Shown here in pieces: positions 34,538-44,374 of a stretch of 64,000 nt of DNA. Positions within the stretch are counted from its first letter, which is position 1. Each line of letters begins with the position of its first letter. Made by a program: the position numbers and the translations under genes. This DNA comes from Radicibacter daui (GTDB taxonomy: Bacteria > Pseudomonadota > Alphaproteobacteria > Radicibacterales > Radicibacteraceae). The notes below the pieces were generated by a model. It ran no database searches. It was not told the origin of the DNA and saw only the letters and a list, made by a program, of their open reading frames with translations. The stretch covers positions 62,001 to 126,000 of the forward strand of contig CP131057.1 in assembly GCA_030657355.1 (NCBI GenBank), read 5' to 3'.

Positions 34538-35580
34538 TCTCCAAGAGCCTCCTTGGCTTTGACATGGCCTTGATCGGCGGCTTTGCGCAGCCATGAAATG
34601 GCCTGTTCGGGGCCATCCTGGGCGTCGGTCTTGCCGCTCTTCAGCACCATGGCGAGACGATATTGCGCTTCGGCATCGCCGGCTTCCGCCGCCTTGCGGT
34701 ACCACTGGGCCGCCTGTTCGGCGTTGGGAGCCGGCAGAGGGCTGGTGTCCTTGCTCCAGCCGTCCGGGTCGTAAAGGCCGCCCACGGCCGCCGCAGCCTC
34801 CGGGTTTCCCTGTTCCGCCGAATTGCGCAGGAGAAGGAAGGCGCCATCAAGATCCTTCGCAGCCAGATGGGCCTTGCCGAGCGCAAGAGCGGCGGCGGCA
34901 TCGGGCTTTCCCGCAAGGGCGCTGCGGGCGGACGCCAGGGTGAATTCCTCGGCGGGCGGCATTGGCGTTGCGTTGGGGGCGGGCAGGGTCTCCGCCTGCT
35001 GCGAGGTGTCGGCCGGCCGGCCCAGAAACCACCAGGCAGCCGTACCGCCCAGCAAAAGGAGCACAAGCGCGATGCCGCCGATGAGGGGAAGCGGGGAGCG
35101 CCCTGTTGGAGCCGGGCCGGTTTCGAGTGCCGGAGCGGTGAGGGGTTCCAGCGGCGGGGCCGGCTCGGCGGTGATGGCCGGCGCCGGCTGTGCTGCGGGG
35201 GCGGATGTCGGCTTCCAGCCACGTGGCGGCGCACTTGGAAGGCGCAAGGCGATACCGATTACGGGGCCGTCCGTCCTGCCGCCATTGCCGTCACGCAGGG
35301 TGACAAAAAAGGGCTGGTTGGGCTTGAGATGGAAGGTGGTGAAGGCGTCGAGCGTCAGGATCAGGAGGTTGCCTTCCTGCCGTGCTCCCGCCGGCCGTTG
35401 CCAGATTTCCGCCGCGCCCCAAGGCTGATCGGGGTTCGCCGGATCCAGATGATGCCGCCCCCCTCCGGGCAGGGGGTGGCCCACGCAGAATTCGACGCTT
35501 TGGGGGTCGAGCGGCGTATTCGGGCAGTGCAGTGCGGCAATGCCCGCGGGCATGTCCTGGGTCTGGTTCAGGCGGAACAT
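34534..35580 (-). CDS. Membrane-anchored Sel1-repeat protein
   Basis: The 348-residue protein has three parts. An N-terminal domain of about 118 residues that I do not recognise (Cys-containing, beta-rich, with LLILTLDAFTTFHLKPNQPFF) is followed by a Pro/Ala-rich linker. One membrane helix lies at about 165-186 (LIGGIALVLLLLGGTAAWWF). Sel1 repeats fill about 225-345: AAALALGKAHLAAKDL, AAQWYRKAAEAGDAEAQYRLA and AISWLRKAADQGHVKAKEALG. The N-terminal part should be cytoplasmic and the repeats periplasmic. It overlaps the VWA gene by 4 bp and is 10 bp after srfC. It may connect the cytoplasmic Srf proteins with the periplasmic sensors. Confidence 0.75.
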   Translation of the reverse strand: MFRLNQTQDMPAGIAALHCPNTPLDPQSVEFCVGHPLPGGGRHHLDPANPDQPWGAAEIWQRPAGARQEGNLLILTLDAFTTFHLKPNQPFFVTLRDGNGGRTDGPVIGIALRLPSAPPRGWKPTSAPAAQPAPAITAEPAPPLEPLTAPALETGPAPTGRSPLPLIGGIALVLLLLGGTAAWWFLGRPADTSQQAETLPAPNATPMPPAEEFTLASARSALAGKPDAAAALALGKAHLAAKDLDGAFLLLRNSAEQGNPEAAAAVGGLYDPDGWSKDTSPLPAPNAEQAAQWYRKAAEAGDAEAQYRLAMVLKSGKTDAQDGPEQAISWLRKAADQGHVKAKEALGE

Positions 35581-35590
35581 CGGCGGACCT

Positions 35591-38293
35591 TCAGGCGATA
35601 CGGTTCAAAAGCGGGGCCAACTCGTCCAGGAGACGGCCCAGCCGGGCATTCTGGACATCGTCGATCTCGCGCCCGCCGCTGAAGCTCACATTGTCCAGCG
35701 CCAGACGGTGCAGGGCCGTGGCCCAGTCGAGGAAAAAATCGACCTCGAGCCTGACCCGGTGTTCCGCCAGCTCGGGCAGTTCGCCGAAGGAGGGCGGCGG
35801 CGCAAAGATCGGCATGTCGGAGCGCGGCCGTTTCGGCCGTTCGGCGGCCGGTTGGAGGGCGAAGCCGAGATCGGCGATGAAGTCATTGATGATAGTGCCG
35901 GCAAGGTTGGCCGCCCGGTCGGCCACATCGTCCCAACGCACATTGGCCGCCTGAACCTGTCGCCGCACGATGTCGGCGATCGTGGTGCCGAGATCAAGAC
36001 GATTGGCTCCGACGATGAGTTCGCTTGCCAGCTCTTCAATGATGCGACCCGGAAGGCCAAATCCAGCGGCGGCTTGCGGCAGGCGCCGCAACTTGTCGGC
36101 CCAGAGATTCATGAGATCACGGGCAAAGCTGGCGGGGCGATCCGGGATGACGAGCAGCCGGGGTTTGGCTGGCGCGGGCGCCGGGACAGCCGGCACCTCC
36201 GCCCAGGGGTCGTCTGACCACGGGTCTTCGGCGGCAGGAGCCGCTTCGTCGGTGGAGGCAGCCTGTTCCGGCTTGAGGGCGGCAACCGTCAGGAAACACT
36301 CGCGGCATTCGCGTTCATCCAGCGACATCGCGGCGAGCAGATGCAGGAAGGGTCGATATTGCTGCGGATCGACGCTGCGATAGAGATCGCGGCGCAGCGC
36401 CTGGATCGCCTTGTCCTTCTCTTGCCGGCCAGCGTCGTCGTCGGCGTGGTAGAACCGGCGGAACTGGCTGTGAAGGGTGCGGGCCTGCTCACTGAGCCTC
36501 TCGCCAATCTGGCGCGCCTTGAGGCTTTCGTCGATGGTTGCCGTCAACTGCTCAACGAGGAAGGAAATGCCGCCATCGTTGGGACTGAGCGCGGCGTTCC
36601 ATACCGCCTCACGATTGGCGAAATGTCGGGCGGTCACTTCCGAACCGAGAAAGGCATCACGATATTCCGCGATCAGTCCGGCCTTGGCGGGAGCGATGCC
36701 GCCCTCCACCAGATGGTCGCTGCCATCGGGCAGCCGGCGGATTTCGGCATAATTGATCAGATGCTCCTGCTTCATGCCCGGATTGCGCAGGAGCAGGGTG
36801 TTGGCAAAGGGCTTGCCGTCCCAATCGGCGGGCCAACCGTCGCGGCCGTAAAGTTCCAGAAAGGAGGCGTAGAGACGCCGGTCCCATTTGCCCTTCCGGG
36901 TCTCGGCCGTTTCTCCGCCTTTTTCGATGAATTCGAGATCGAACTTGGTCAGCACCAGGAACAGGGCGTTGCGGACGCCGGCGCGCTCGGTTGGTGTATC
37001 GCCATGGGTGAGGCCGATCCAGCTGCGCACCATGGCCGCCAGGTCCTTCACTTCGGCCGGGTTGTTCGGCATGCACAGCAGCATGGCCGTCAGTTCCCGC
37101 TCCTCGGTGAAGCGCTGGAAGAGATAGGCGATCTTGCCGCGCAGCAGCAGCCCGCGCACCTGTTCCACCTGTTCGTCGGCGTCGGTGGCGATCTCGATCA
37201 TCTTCTCGCGGGATCGGGCTCCTGGAAAATCCAGCAGGTCGGTTTCTGCCAGGAAGGGCCAGGGCGTCTCCGTCATCACGATCTTGAGTTCGGCGACCAG
37301 CGCGGCAAGCAGGGCGCGGGGCAGGCGGATGGCCGCGCCGGCACCGGCGGCGCCAAGGGGCTGAACGGCAATTGTATCGGCGGTATCTTCCGGCGTGCGC
37401 AGGCGCTTCAGCGTGAAGACATCAATGATGCTGGCATCGCGGGGGACCAGCGCGTCGATTGCGGCCCGGGCTTCCGAGGCATGCCCCAAGGCTTCCAGCC
37501 CTTTGGCAAGATGAAGGAAGAGATCGGTTAATTCCGGAATGCCGCCCCACAGGGGGGCATAGAGCCTGGCTCTGCCGGCGAGGTTCAGCCGGCTGCCGAG
37601 ACGGATCAGCGCCTCCCAGTAGCCGGTCTGACGCAGGGTTTCGATGCGGGCCGAAAAGTAACGCTCGAAATATTCCCCGACATCGAAAAGGATGATTTCT
37701 CCCAGATGCGGTGCGGTGCCGGCAGGGGCGGCCTCGGCTTCGGCAGCGGCCATGACGGCACGCAAGGCCGCCTCGTTGGGAGCCGGAATTTTGAGATTGT
37801 TGGCGTCAAAATCCGAGAAATAGGCGTTGGCCAGTATCTTGACGAGGTCGGTTTCGCTGAGCAGGCGCAGCTCGACCGGAAAGGCCGGGTCCGCCACGCC
37901 ACTGCGGGCGGTGGTGAAGCGCGTGACCAAGCCGGTGGATTCACGATCCCCCGGCGGATTGATATCCCGCAGGAAGTCTTTAGGCGCGTCCGCAAAATCG
38001 CAGGTGAGCGTGCCCCCGGGGCGGCGCGCCAGTGCGGAGACGAGATAGGATTTACCAGCCTGACTGGGGCCAAACACTCCGACGCAAGGGCGTCGACCGG
38101 CGGCTCCACTCAGCCGGCGGGCGAGATTTTCCGCCCTGCGGGTGGTGGTCACGAGAGCATGCGCCTCGTTGGCGACACTGCCGGCGATCGGGGCGAGATC
38201 CCCCACCCAGGCGCGGGCTTCGCTGGCGGTCCGGCCCAGACGGTCGGCGGCGACGGGCAACTGGTTGGTGCTCATGGGTCCGTTTCCGCTCAC
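35591..38293 (-). CDS. srfC: SrfC-like dynamin-type GTPase (virulence-effector family)
   Basis: The 900-residue protein belongs to the SrfC family, named in Salmonella for regulation by SsrB. GTPase motifs are visible: G1 GPSQAGKS (75-82), G2 near ESTGLVTRF (118-126), G3 DFPG (about 355-358) and G4 TKFD (about 449-452). Long helical regions follow, including FRRFYHADDDAGRQEKDKA, which suggests a dynamin-like large GTPase. The GTG at 38293 overlaps the srfB stop by 4 bp; the ATG at 38275 is an alternative start. The biochemical role is unsettled. Linkage to SrfB and SrfA makes a complex likely. Confidence 0.85.
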   Translation of the reverse strand: MSGNGPMSTNQLPVAADRLGRTASEARAWVGDLAPIAGSVANEAHALVTTTRRAENLARRLSGAAGRRPCVGVFGPSQAGKSYLVSALARRPGGTLTCDFADAPKDFLRDINPPGDRESTGLVTRFTTARSGVADPAFPVELRLLSETDLVKILANAYFSDFDANNLKIPAPNEAALRAVMAAAEAEAAPAGTAPHLGEIILFDVGEYFERYFSARIETLRQTGYWEALIRLGSRLNLAGRARLYAPLWGGIPELTDLFLHLAKGLEALGHASEARAAIDALVPRDASIIDVFTLKRLRTPEDTADTIAVQPLGAAGAGAAIRLPRALLAALVAELKIVMTETPWPFLAETDLLDFPGARSREKMIEIATDADEQVEQVRGLLLRGKIAYLFQRFTEERELTAMLLCMPNNPAEVKDLAAMVRSWIGLTHGDTPTERAGVRNALFLVLTKFDLEFIEKGGETAETRKGKWDRRLYASFLELYGRDGWPADWDGKPFANTLLLRNPGMKQEHLINYAEIRRLPDGSDHLVEGGIAPAKAGLIAEYRDAFLGSEVTARHFANREAVWNAALSPNDGGISFLVEQLTATIDESLKARQIGERLSEQARTLHSQFRRFYHADDDAGRQEKDKAIQALRRDLYRSVDPQQYRPFLHLLAAMSLDERECRECFLTVAALKPEQAASTDEAAPAAEDPWSDDPWAEVPAVPAPAPAKPRLLVIPDRPASFARDLMNLWADKLRRLPQAAAGFGLPGRIIEELASELIVGANRLDLGTTIADIVRRQVQAANVRWDDVADRAANLAGTIINDFIADLGFALQPAAERPKRPRSDMPIFAPPPSFGELPELAEHRVRLEVDFFLDWATALHRLALDNVSFSGGREIDDVQNARLGRLLDELAPLLNRIA

Positions 38294-41200
38294 TGATCCA
38301 GGAAAATGCCGGTGTCGAGCCAGTAGCCCAACTGATTGTCGATGGTCTGCAGTCGCAGTCGAAGCTGGCCTGGATCCACCGATTTCTCATCCCTGTCCGT
38401 CACACGGCCGATGGTGAACTTGTCGATGACGCGTTTGCGTTTGTCGCCGCTGCGGTCACGGCGCAACCGCACTGTCAGCGGGGTACGCTGCTGGAGCTGG
38501 CTGATCGGCGCATCCTCGGCATAGGCAAGGCTGTAAAGACGGGTGGCCGGCCACCAGTCGGCGGCCATTTGCCGGAAGCCGAGCGGCATCGGGCCGCGAA
38601 ACTCGACACCAGTCTCCGGCAGCTCCCAGTCGGGGTCTTCCAGATGCATGTCAGCGAAGAACTCGTCATCCTTCAGTAGTCGGCTGCTGCGATCGAGCTT
38701 GCCGAAATACCGTGCCGTCGATGCCGGATGCAGAAGATCGGCCCTGAAATTGAAGTTGGGCAACTGGCCTTCCGAAAGCAGGCATATCATCGCGCCAACC
38801 GCAGCCGTGGTCTTGGGATCGGCGATGGTTGCGCGGGCATCGCGGAAGGGATACCAGCCGCCAACGCGGAAGCGGTGCAGGGGGATAATGCGTGAGGGGG
38901 GCAGGCATCCGGATTCCTGCAACAGCCCAGCGATGGCCGGGAGCCGTGACGGACGTCCGGAAAGCAGCAGCACATCGCAGCGGAAGCGCCAGACCATTTC
39001 CCCCAGCGCCTGCATCATTTCCTGGAAAACAGACCGTACGGTGCGGTCGATCTCGGCCACATCGACCGGAATTTCCAACGCCATCAGGTCGAATCCCGGA
39101 TCGCCCGCCTTGCGGATTTCGCCATTAACGTACTCGATCAGCACCGTGGGCCGCGTGTCGGCATCGGGAAAGAAGCTGGCGAAGGGGCGCCGTTCGACCG
39201 ATGGAGAGGCCGCAGGCACGGCCTGCTCATAGGCTGAGAGCAGCTCGATGGCGATCGGGGCGGCAATCTGGCTGGCGAATTGCTGGCGCCGCAACTGTTC
39301 GATCACCTTCATGTCGCCGCGGTCGCCGCCAAAGAGCTGGGACAGGACCGCCTCCGTGCGCTCCGGGCCGAGCGGTCCGTTGGCAAGGTGGCGCCGCAGC
39401 GGGGAGAGCAGATGTTCGCGCACCACCTGCTGCACGGCATCGTCGCCGGCAAGGGTGAATCCTTCGCGGAAAAGCTGCGTTGGCGAGACGGTGACGTTGG
39501 CACCACGCCCATCCACGGCAAGGCTAGTGATGACAAGATCGGTCGTGCCCCCGCCAACATCGAGAGTGGCGACCCGGAGCCCGTCCTTGAAGGCCGGGTC
39601 ACTGCGATTGACGGGGTGGCGCATGGTGTCGAAGAAAGCGCGGGCGTCACCGGAATAGTTGAGCGCGATCTGTGTATAGAAATAGATCGCCTGCGTTGCA
39701 CTTGCCTCGTCCCATTGCAGGCGAACCTCCGGCCCCTGTGCCGGCTGATCCGCGGCCCGGCGAACGTCCTGGGCATAATGCACCACCGGCTGGCCGTTCT
39801 CGTCAGTCTCCAGCGAGGCGAGGCCGAGCGCCATATAGGCCAGCTCGCAGGCGACCTTCGCCTGTTCGGAAAGGATTTGCCGTTCGGCCAGCGGCATGGC
39901 GGTCGGCATGGTCATGATCAGCCGCCTGAGCCGTCGGGGCAGACGCTCGTTGGCGGCGCGGCGCACCCGGTGGGCGGCGGAGTTCATCATGCACAAGGCC
40001 TGAAGGATGATCTCGGCCAGGGTAAAGGACATGAGATTGCGGCGGGCATACAGCGCACGGATGGAGGGAAAGCTGTTTTCGATGGGCAGGCCTGGTCCCT
40101 GTTCCACCCGGTGCAGCGCTTCCCCGAGATCATTGACGAGCGTGGTGAAGGCCACGCCTGTTGCGATGTCCGATTGTTCACCGGCGATGAAGGGACTGTT
40201 GAAACGCCAGCTGTCGCGCCGTGCGTCCTCATCCCACAGGTAACGTTTGGGGCTGGAGAGTCCGGAAGCCCCTTCGCTGCCGCGGCGTAAGCCGGCAAGG
40301 CGGGCCGCTTCCGGGCCGACACGCACAATGCTCGGCCAGGAAAAACGATCGGCAAGGCCCGAGCGCAGGGACAGGTGATCGCGGCCGAAGCTGGCCCGGC
40401 TGAATTCGATGCGGCTGGCAAATGGGTCGCTATAGACATTGTAGGGCTGCGTGAGATCGCGCAGCTTGAGCTTGACGGCGTTGGTGATGTCGGCGGCCAT
40501 TTCGCTCGGGTCGGCTTCGATCAGCAATCCGCAGGTCCGCGAATTGCCGAGGTCAAGAACCAGATCGACATCAATCGGGGTGGCATGGCCTTCGGTCGCC
40601 CGGTCAACGATGACGATGGTCGGCAGGACGCCCGAGGCATGCAGCCAGTCCAGATAGGCCCGATAGGCTGCCAGATGCAGCATCGGTTTGCCCTCTTCCA
40701 CCATCCAGGCCTGTACCTGTTCCACGGTGGGCGGAGGGACGGGCCGGCCCTTGGCGGCCTTGCGCTCATGCTTTTCGACAAGATCCTTGCCGGCTTCTAT
40801 GCACCAGTCGCGGACCCACTCCTCCTGCAGGTACCAGTCCATGGCGTCCCGGTAAGAGGGCAAGGCGAAGGGGCGACCGTTCTTGGCATCCGTCGGCTCG
40901 GGGGCGACATAGGCCTCCTCCTCGATGAAGGGGACGAGCCGGGTGTCCAGGGCGAGGGTGATGCGATGGGTGTGACCGTCCAGGTCGGGCTCCGGCAATT
41001 TGTGGAGGAAGACGCGCGCCCAGTTGGTCGGTCCCCGGAAGAAATTGCTGTCGATATTGCGCCGCAGGAGCGGCAGCGGCATCCACTGCTCCGCGAAGAG
41101 CGCCTCGATATCCCTGAGATCGACTTCGCAGGTGATGCGGCCGGACCCTGCGGTTTCGCCGGCAACCTCACGCTCTACAAGCTGCGGCAGGTCAGTCCCT

Positions 41201-41352
41201 GTCAGCGGCCAGGTCTTGTCGGCGTAAAAGCCCCAGCGCACCGGCGTGGGGCCATCCTTCGCGACACGGATGCCGAAATCCAGGAATTGCAGGCCGCTTT
41301 CCGGGATGATCGGTACACTATCGTGAAAATGGCTCAGCTCGGCGAGAGGCAT
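38290..41352 (-). CDS. srfB: SrfB-like protein with actin/Hsp70-type ATPase fold
   Basis: The 1020-residue SrfB family protein has ATPase motifs of the actin/Hsp70 superfamily: phosphate-1 DLVLDLGNSRTCGLLIE (about 263-279), phosphate-2 VATLDVGGGTTDLVIT (about 594-609) and adenosine motif DVLLLSGRPSRLPAIAGLL (about 793-811). The N-terminal 250 residues and C-terminal 150 are specific to the family. It should act in the cytoplasm as a switch or filament-like ATPase. It lies 87 bp after the second srfA-like gene and overlaps srfC by 4 bp. Function in any organism is poorly known; Xenorhabdus SrfABC has been reported as cytotoxic, as I recall. Confidence 0.88.
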   Translation of the reverse strand: MPLAELSHFHDSVPIIPESGLQFLDFGIRVAKDGPTPVRWGFYADKTWPLTGTDLPQLVEREVAGETAGSGRITCEVDLRDIEALFAEQWMPLPLLRRNIDSNFFRGPTNWARVFLHKLPEPDLDGHTHRITLALDTRLVPFIEEEAYVAPEPTDAKNGRPFALPSYRDAMDWYLQEEWVRDWCIEAGKDLVEKHERKAAKGRPVPPPTVEQVQAWMVEEGKPMLHLAAYRAYLDWLHASGVLPTIVIVDRATEGHATPIDVDLVLDLGNSRTCGLLIEADPSEMAADITNAVKLKLRDLTQPYNVYSDPFASRIEFSRASFGRDHLSLRSGLADRFSWPSIVRVGPEAARLAGLRRGSEGASGLSSPKRYLWDEDARRDSWRFNSPFIAGEQSDIATGVAFTTLVNDLGEALHRVEQGPGLPIENSFPSIRALYARRNLMSFTLAEIILQALCMMNSAAHRVRRAANERLPRRLRRLIMTMPTAMPLAERQILSEQAKVACELAYMALGLASLETDENGQPVVHYAQDVRRAADQPAQGPEVRLQWDEASATQAIYFYTQIALNYSGDARAFFDTMRHPVNRSDPAFKDGLRVATLDVGGGTTDLVITSLAVDGRGANVTVSPTQLFREGFTLAGDDAVQQVVREHLLSPLRRHLANGPLGPERTEAVLSQLFGGDRGDMKVIEQLRRQQFASQIAAPIAIELLSAYEQAVPAASPSVERRPFASFFPDADTRPTVLIEYVNGEIRKAGDPGFDLMALEIPVDVAEIDRTVRSVFQEMMQALGEMVWRFRCDVLLLSGRPSRLPAIAGLLQESGCLPPSRIIPLHRFRVGGWYPFRDARATIADPKTTAAVGAMICLLSEGQLPNFNFRADLLHPASTARYFGKLDRSSRLLKDDEFFADMHLEDPDWELPETGVEFRGPMPLGFRQMAADWWPATRLYSLAYAEDAPISQLQQRTPLTVRLRRDRSGDKRKRVIDKFTIGRVTDRDEKSVDPGQLRLRLQTIDNQLGYWLDTGIFLDQ

Positions 41353-41439
41353 AGGGGCACCGGAAAGTTGTAGAGCGATCTCAGTTCTGCATAACCGATT
41401 GTAGCGGCACCCAACAAGGGGCCGGTAAATGGCTTGTGA

Positions 41440-42774
41440 TCATTGCGGATTCTCCAACCCCACCCGATAGTGACTGCCATCGGGATTGATGCCGTCGCAC
41501 GACGTCAGTCCGCTGGCCGTGCGTCCGCACTGAATGTGAGACTGGTCATAGGTTCGGCCGTCAGGGCAGGTGAGGTTCCCCTGCTCCTCCAGCACCAGCT
41601 GGCCATTCCTGAAACTGCCGACCGCCGGAGCCTTGCATTCGCTGCCATCGGCTCGCCGGATGATGGTTTCACCCTGCCCATCGGCGCCGAAGCGGTAATA
41701 TTGGGTCAGCGCTTCGCCGGTACTGTTGTCGATGAGCCCGCGCTGTGAACGCCAGAGCCCTTCGAGGAAAGCAACATTTCCCTCTGCGGCGGCATCCGGC
41801 GGAATTTGCATCGCTTCTCCCGGTGGCGCGTCGGGAGAAGGCGGGGGAGGGACGGTTGCCGGTGCCGCCTCAGGCGCTGGGGTCGACGGCACGGGTGGCG
41901 TGTTCGGCGTATCCTGAGCCGGGTCAGGGGGGGCGGGCGGCGGCGATGTGGGGTCGGCGGCTTGCGGGTCCACAACGGCAGGAAGGTCGTTGACGGCCGG
42001 CCCGGACCCTTCTCCTGCGGGAGCGGACGGCAAGGTGAGCGTGCCTGCGGGCCCGGTTTGCGGCGGTGTGAGCGTGACGGCGTCGGGGGCTGCCGGCGAC
42101 GCTTGGGGGTTCGACGGAAGCGGAACGGCGGGCAGTTCAATCGGAACGGTGCAGGATCGGGCCAGCAGCAGCCAGGCGAGCAGCAGGGCAAGCAGCAGCA
42201 GGAGCGGCAACAGCCAGCGCCGCCACCAGGGCGAAGTGGCTGCCAGCTGTGCCGCGAGCGTTGCGGGACCGGAGGCGGCCTGACCCGCAACCGCGCCGGA
42301 AGGCAGGACGAAGCGTGTCACCACGTCGCCATTCGCGGACCGGAAACCCCAGAAGCTGAGAACGGGCTGGTCGCCGACGAGGTGAATATGCTCGAAACTG
42401 GGGATTGCAACCGCGCTTTCGATCAGAGCGGCGAAACTGAGGGCGCTGGGGTCATGACTGCTGGAACGGATTTCGTTGGCATAGCCTGCGAGGTCCGCCC
42501 GGATTTCCTCCAGCGCCATGGCGGTGCGGGTCTGCTCTTCGGGCGAGAGTTCGCTCCAGCGCCGGGCCGTGCCGAAGGCCTCGGATACCCAGCGAATGCT
42601 TTCGTCCCGCGCATCCTGGTCCGGCCGGGAGAATATCGCGGCATGACGGGCGCCGAAGCGCTGGCTGACAGCGGCCTTGAGCTGGATATGGGAGTCGGCC
42701 ACCGGCTGGCCGTGAATGCCGATCGGCTGATAGTGGCGAGCCGGTTCGGCTGCAAGGACAGCGCCAAGCCTCAT
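41440..42774 (-). CDS. SrfA-like membrane protein, form with C-terminal beta-rich domain
   Basis: The ATG at 42774, with 4-bp overlap of the preceding stop, gives 444 residues. The N-terminal 150 residues (YQPIGIHGQPVADSHIQLKAAVSQRFGARHAAIFSRP and HLVGDQPVLSFWGF) are homologous to the neighbouring SrfA-like protein. One Leu-rich membrane helix (about 186-206) is followed by a Pro/Ala-rich periplasmic linker (about 210-325). A Cys-containing C-terminal domain covers about 330-444 (FLEGLWRSQRGLIDNSTGEALTQYYRF, HIQCGRTASGLTSCDGI). This architecture agrees with the SrfA family. It is placed between the other SrfA-like gene and srfB. Confidence 0.75.
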   Translation of the reverse strand: MRLGAVLAAEPARHYQPIGIHGQPVADSHIQLKAAVSQRFGARHAAIFSRPDQDARDESIRWVSEAFGTARRWSELSPEEQTRTAMALEEIRADLAGYANEIRSSSHDPSALSFAALIESAVAIPSFEHIHLVGDQPVLSFWGFRSANGDVVTRFVLPSGAVAGQAASGPATLAAQLAATSPWWRRWLLPLLLLLALLLAWLLLARSCTVPIELPAVPLPSNPQASPAAPDAVTLTPPQTGPAGTLTLPSAPAGEGSGPAVNDLPAVVDPQAADPTSPPPAPPDPAQDTPNTPPVPSTPAPEAAPATVPPPPSPDAPPGEAMQIPPDAAAEGNVAFLEGLWRSQRGLIDNSTGEALTQYYRFGADGQGETIIRRADGSECKAPAVGSFRNGQLVLEEQGNLTCPDGRTYDQSHIQCGRTASGLTSCDGINPDGSHYRVGLENPQ

Positions 42775-44333
42775 GGTGTGCAGGCCCTCATGTCGGGCAG
42801 GTTCGTCGCTTCCTGAATCTTGCGGGTGAAGTCCGCCGGAGAGTTGGGTTTCAGCACTTCGCCCCTTGTACTTTGAGCGATGCACTGCGCCACGGCACGG
42901 CCCTTGGCATCACCGGAAATGTCCACAACATTGACTACGGCGTTGGGCTTGGCCCGCTTCAGGGCCATCGCGGCGGCACACGGATCGCCGCCACAGCTCT
43001 CTTCTCCATCCGAGACCACGACGATGACCGATTCGACGTCGCCGGAGACAATGTTTCCGGCCCGTTCGATGGACCGGGCAAGGGGCGTGCCGCCCCAGGG
43101 GCTGAGGCCATTGACCTCACCGAGCAGCTGGCCACGTTCGTTATCGGAGTAGAATTTGTCGCGGCGCACATTTTCGCAGCCCCGGAAATCCACGAGCCCG
43201 ACATCGACACCCGGCGGCAGGCCCTTGACCATGTTGGCGATCGAGCGGCGGGCCTGGTTGATGCGCGTATCGCCGCCGGCAAAATTCTCCTTCATGCTGC
43301 CTGAGCCATCGACGATTACGACAACCTCGGGTTCATCACCGGGGCCATACGGCAATCTGCAGCTCTGTGTTGCGGGAGGTTGCTGGGCTGGCGGGGTCTG
43401 GGAGCGGGCAGAGGGGGATTGATGTTCCTGGCGGGGCGGGGGGGCGGCCGGCGCTTCGGGAGCGGACGGCTGCGCGGGCGGTGCCTCGGCGAGCGCGGGG
43501 GGCGGGCCCGGGGGCAGGTCTTCCGCATGCTCGGGCGTCGGAGCTTCCGGGACGCAGCGATCCAGAAAGGCCTGTTTTTGCTGATCGAGCCCGGCCTGTT
43601 CGTCGCGCAGGGTTTGCAGACGGGCCTCCAGATCAGCCGTCGGATCAATCGGCACGGCGGGCGGATTGGGGTCAGGGATCTCAACGACCACCGGGGCCAG
43701 CGGTTGGCAGGCCTTGAGCAGCAGCAGCAGGAGCAGCAGGAGCAGCAACAGAGGCAGCAGCCAGAGCAGCCAGCCCCATAACCCCCGGCGAGCCGGGTGA
43801 GCGCCCAGCGCGCTGGCGATTTCGGCCTGAGACGCCGCGGCCGGCGGCGCCGCGGGCGTGGTCGCGGGCGGAAGAGGTGCCAGCGGCGCCGTTCCCACAG
43901 TTTCGCCCTCGTGTCCCCACATGGCCAGGACGGGTTGTCCCCCGACACGGTAGAGGAAATCCGGGCCTGGGCTGACGAGAGCCAGCGACAGCATGCGCCC
44001 CACCAGTTCGCCGGTGCCTCCGCCCTTGACGAGTGATTCACACAGGGTGCGGATTTCCGCCGTCATCCGGTCGGCGTCCTGCCGCAGCGCGGCCTGGGCA
44101 TCCGGATCCAGCTGCGTGATGGGGCGGATCTCGCCGTCAAGTGAGGTGTACCAGTCGATGCGCTGACCTTTTGGGTCAAGGCGCGGCAGCGCAAAAAGGG
44201 CGGCATGGCGAGGAGAGAGTCGGTTTGCCAGGATGGCGGTCAGTTGCCGGTGCGAATTGACTACTGCCTGCCCATGAACGCCGAGCTGTCGATATCCATT
44301 TGTCGGACTTGTTACGATCAGCCTGTCTGCCAT
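42771..44333 (-). CDS. SrfA-like membrane protein with C-terminal VWA domain
   Basis: The 520-residue protein is the first gene of the operon. Residues 1-150 form the SrfA-type domain (YRQLGVHGQAVVNSHRQLTAI, YRVGGQPVLAMWGHEG). A membrane helix spans about 185-207 (WGWLLWLLPLLLL plus a Leu run), then a short coiled coil (about 232-260) and a Pro-rich linker. A VWA domain covers about 335-505 with MIDAS DGSGS (342-346), GTPLARSIERAG and VVVSDGEESCGGDPC. The N-terminal part faces the cytoplasm and the VWA domain the periplasm. A candidate promoter lies 42 bp upstream. Confidence 0.78.
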   Translation of the reverse strand: MADRLIVTSPTNGYRQLGVHGQAVVNSHRQLTAILANRLSPRHAALFALPRLDPKGQRIDWYTSLDGEIRPITQLDPDAQAALRQDADRMTAEIRTLCESLVKGGGTGELVGRMLSLALVSPGPDFLYRVGGQPVLAMWGHEGETVGTAPLAPLPPATTPAAPPAAASQAEIASALGAHPARRGLWGWLLWLLPLLLLLLLLLLLLKACQPLAPVVVEIPDPNPPAVPIDPTADLEARLQTLRDEQAGLDQQKQAFLDRCVPEAPTPEHAEDLPPGPPPALAEAPPAQPSAPEAPAAPPPRQEHQSPSARSQTPPAQQPPATQSCRLPYGPGDEPEVVVIVDGSGSMKENFAGGDTRINQARRSIANMVKGLPPGVDVGLVDFRGCENVRRDKFYSDNERGQLLGEVNGLSPWGGTPLARSIERAGNIVSGDVESVIVVVSDGEESCGGDPCAAAMALKRAKPNAVVNVVDISGDAKGRAVAQCIAQSTRGEVLKPNSPADFTRKIQEATNLPDMRACTP

Positions 44334-44374
44334 CGGGAGTATTACGCCTCATGCTTGGCAAGAAATTCGTGTGG

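Noticed and set aside
43681..43770. CAG/CAGGAG-rich stretch that looks like a simple repeat
   Set aside because: It encodes the Leu-rich membrane helix of the SrfA-like protein; codon repetition explains it.
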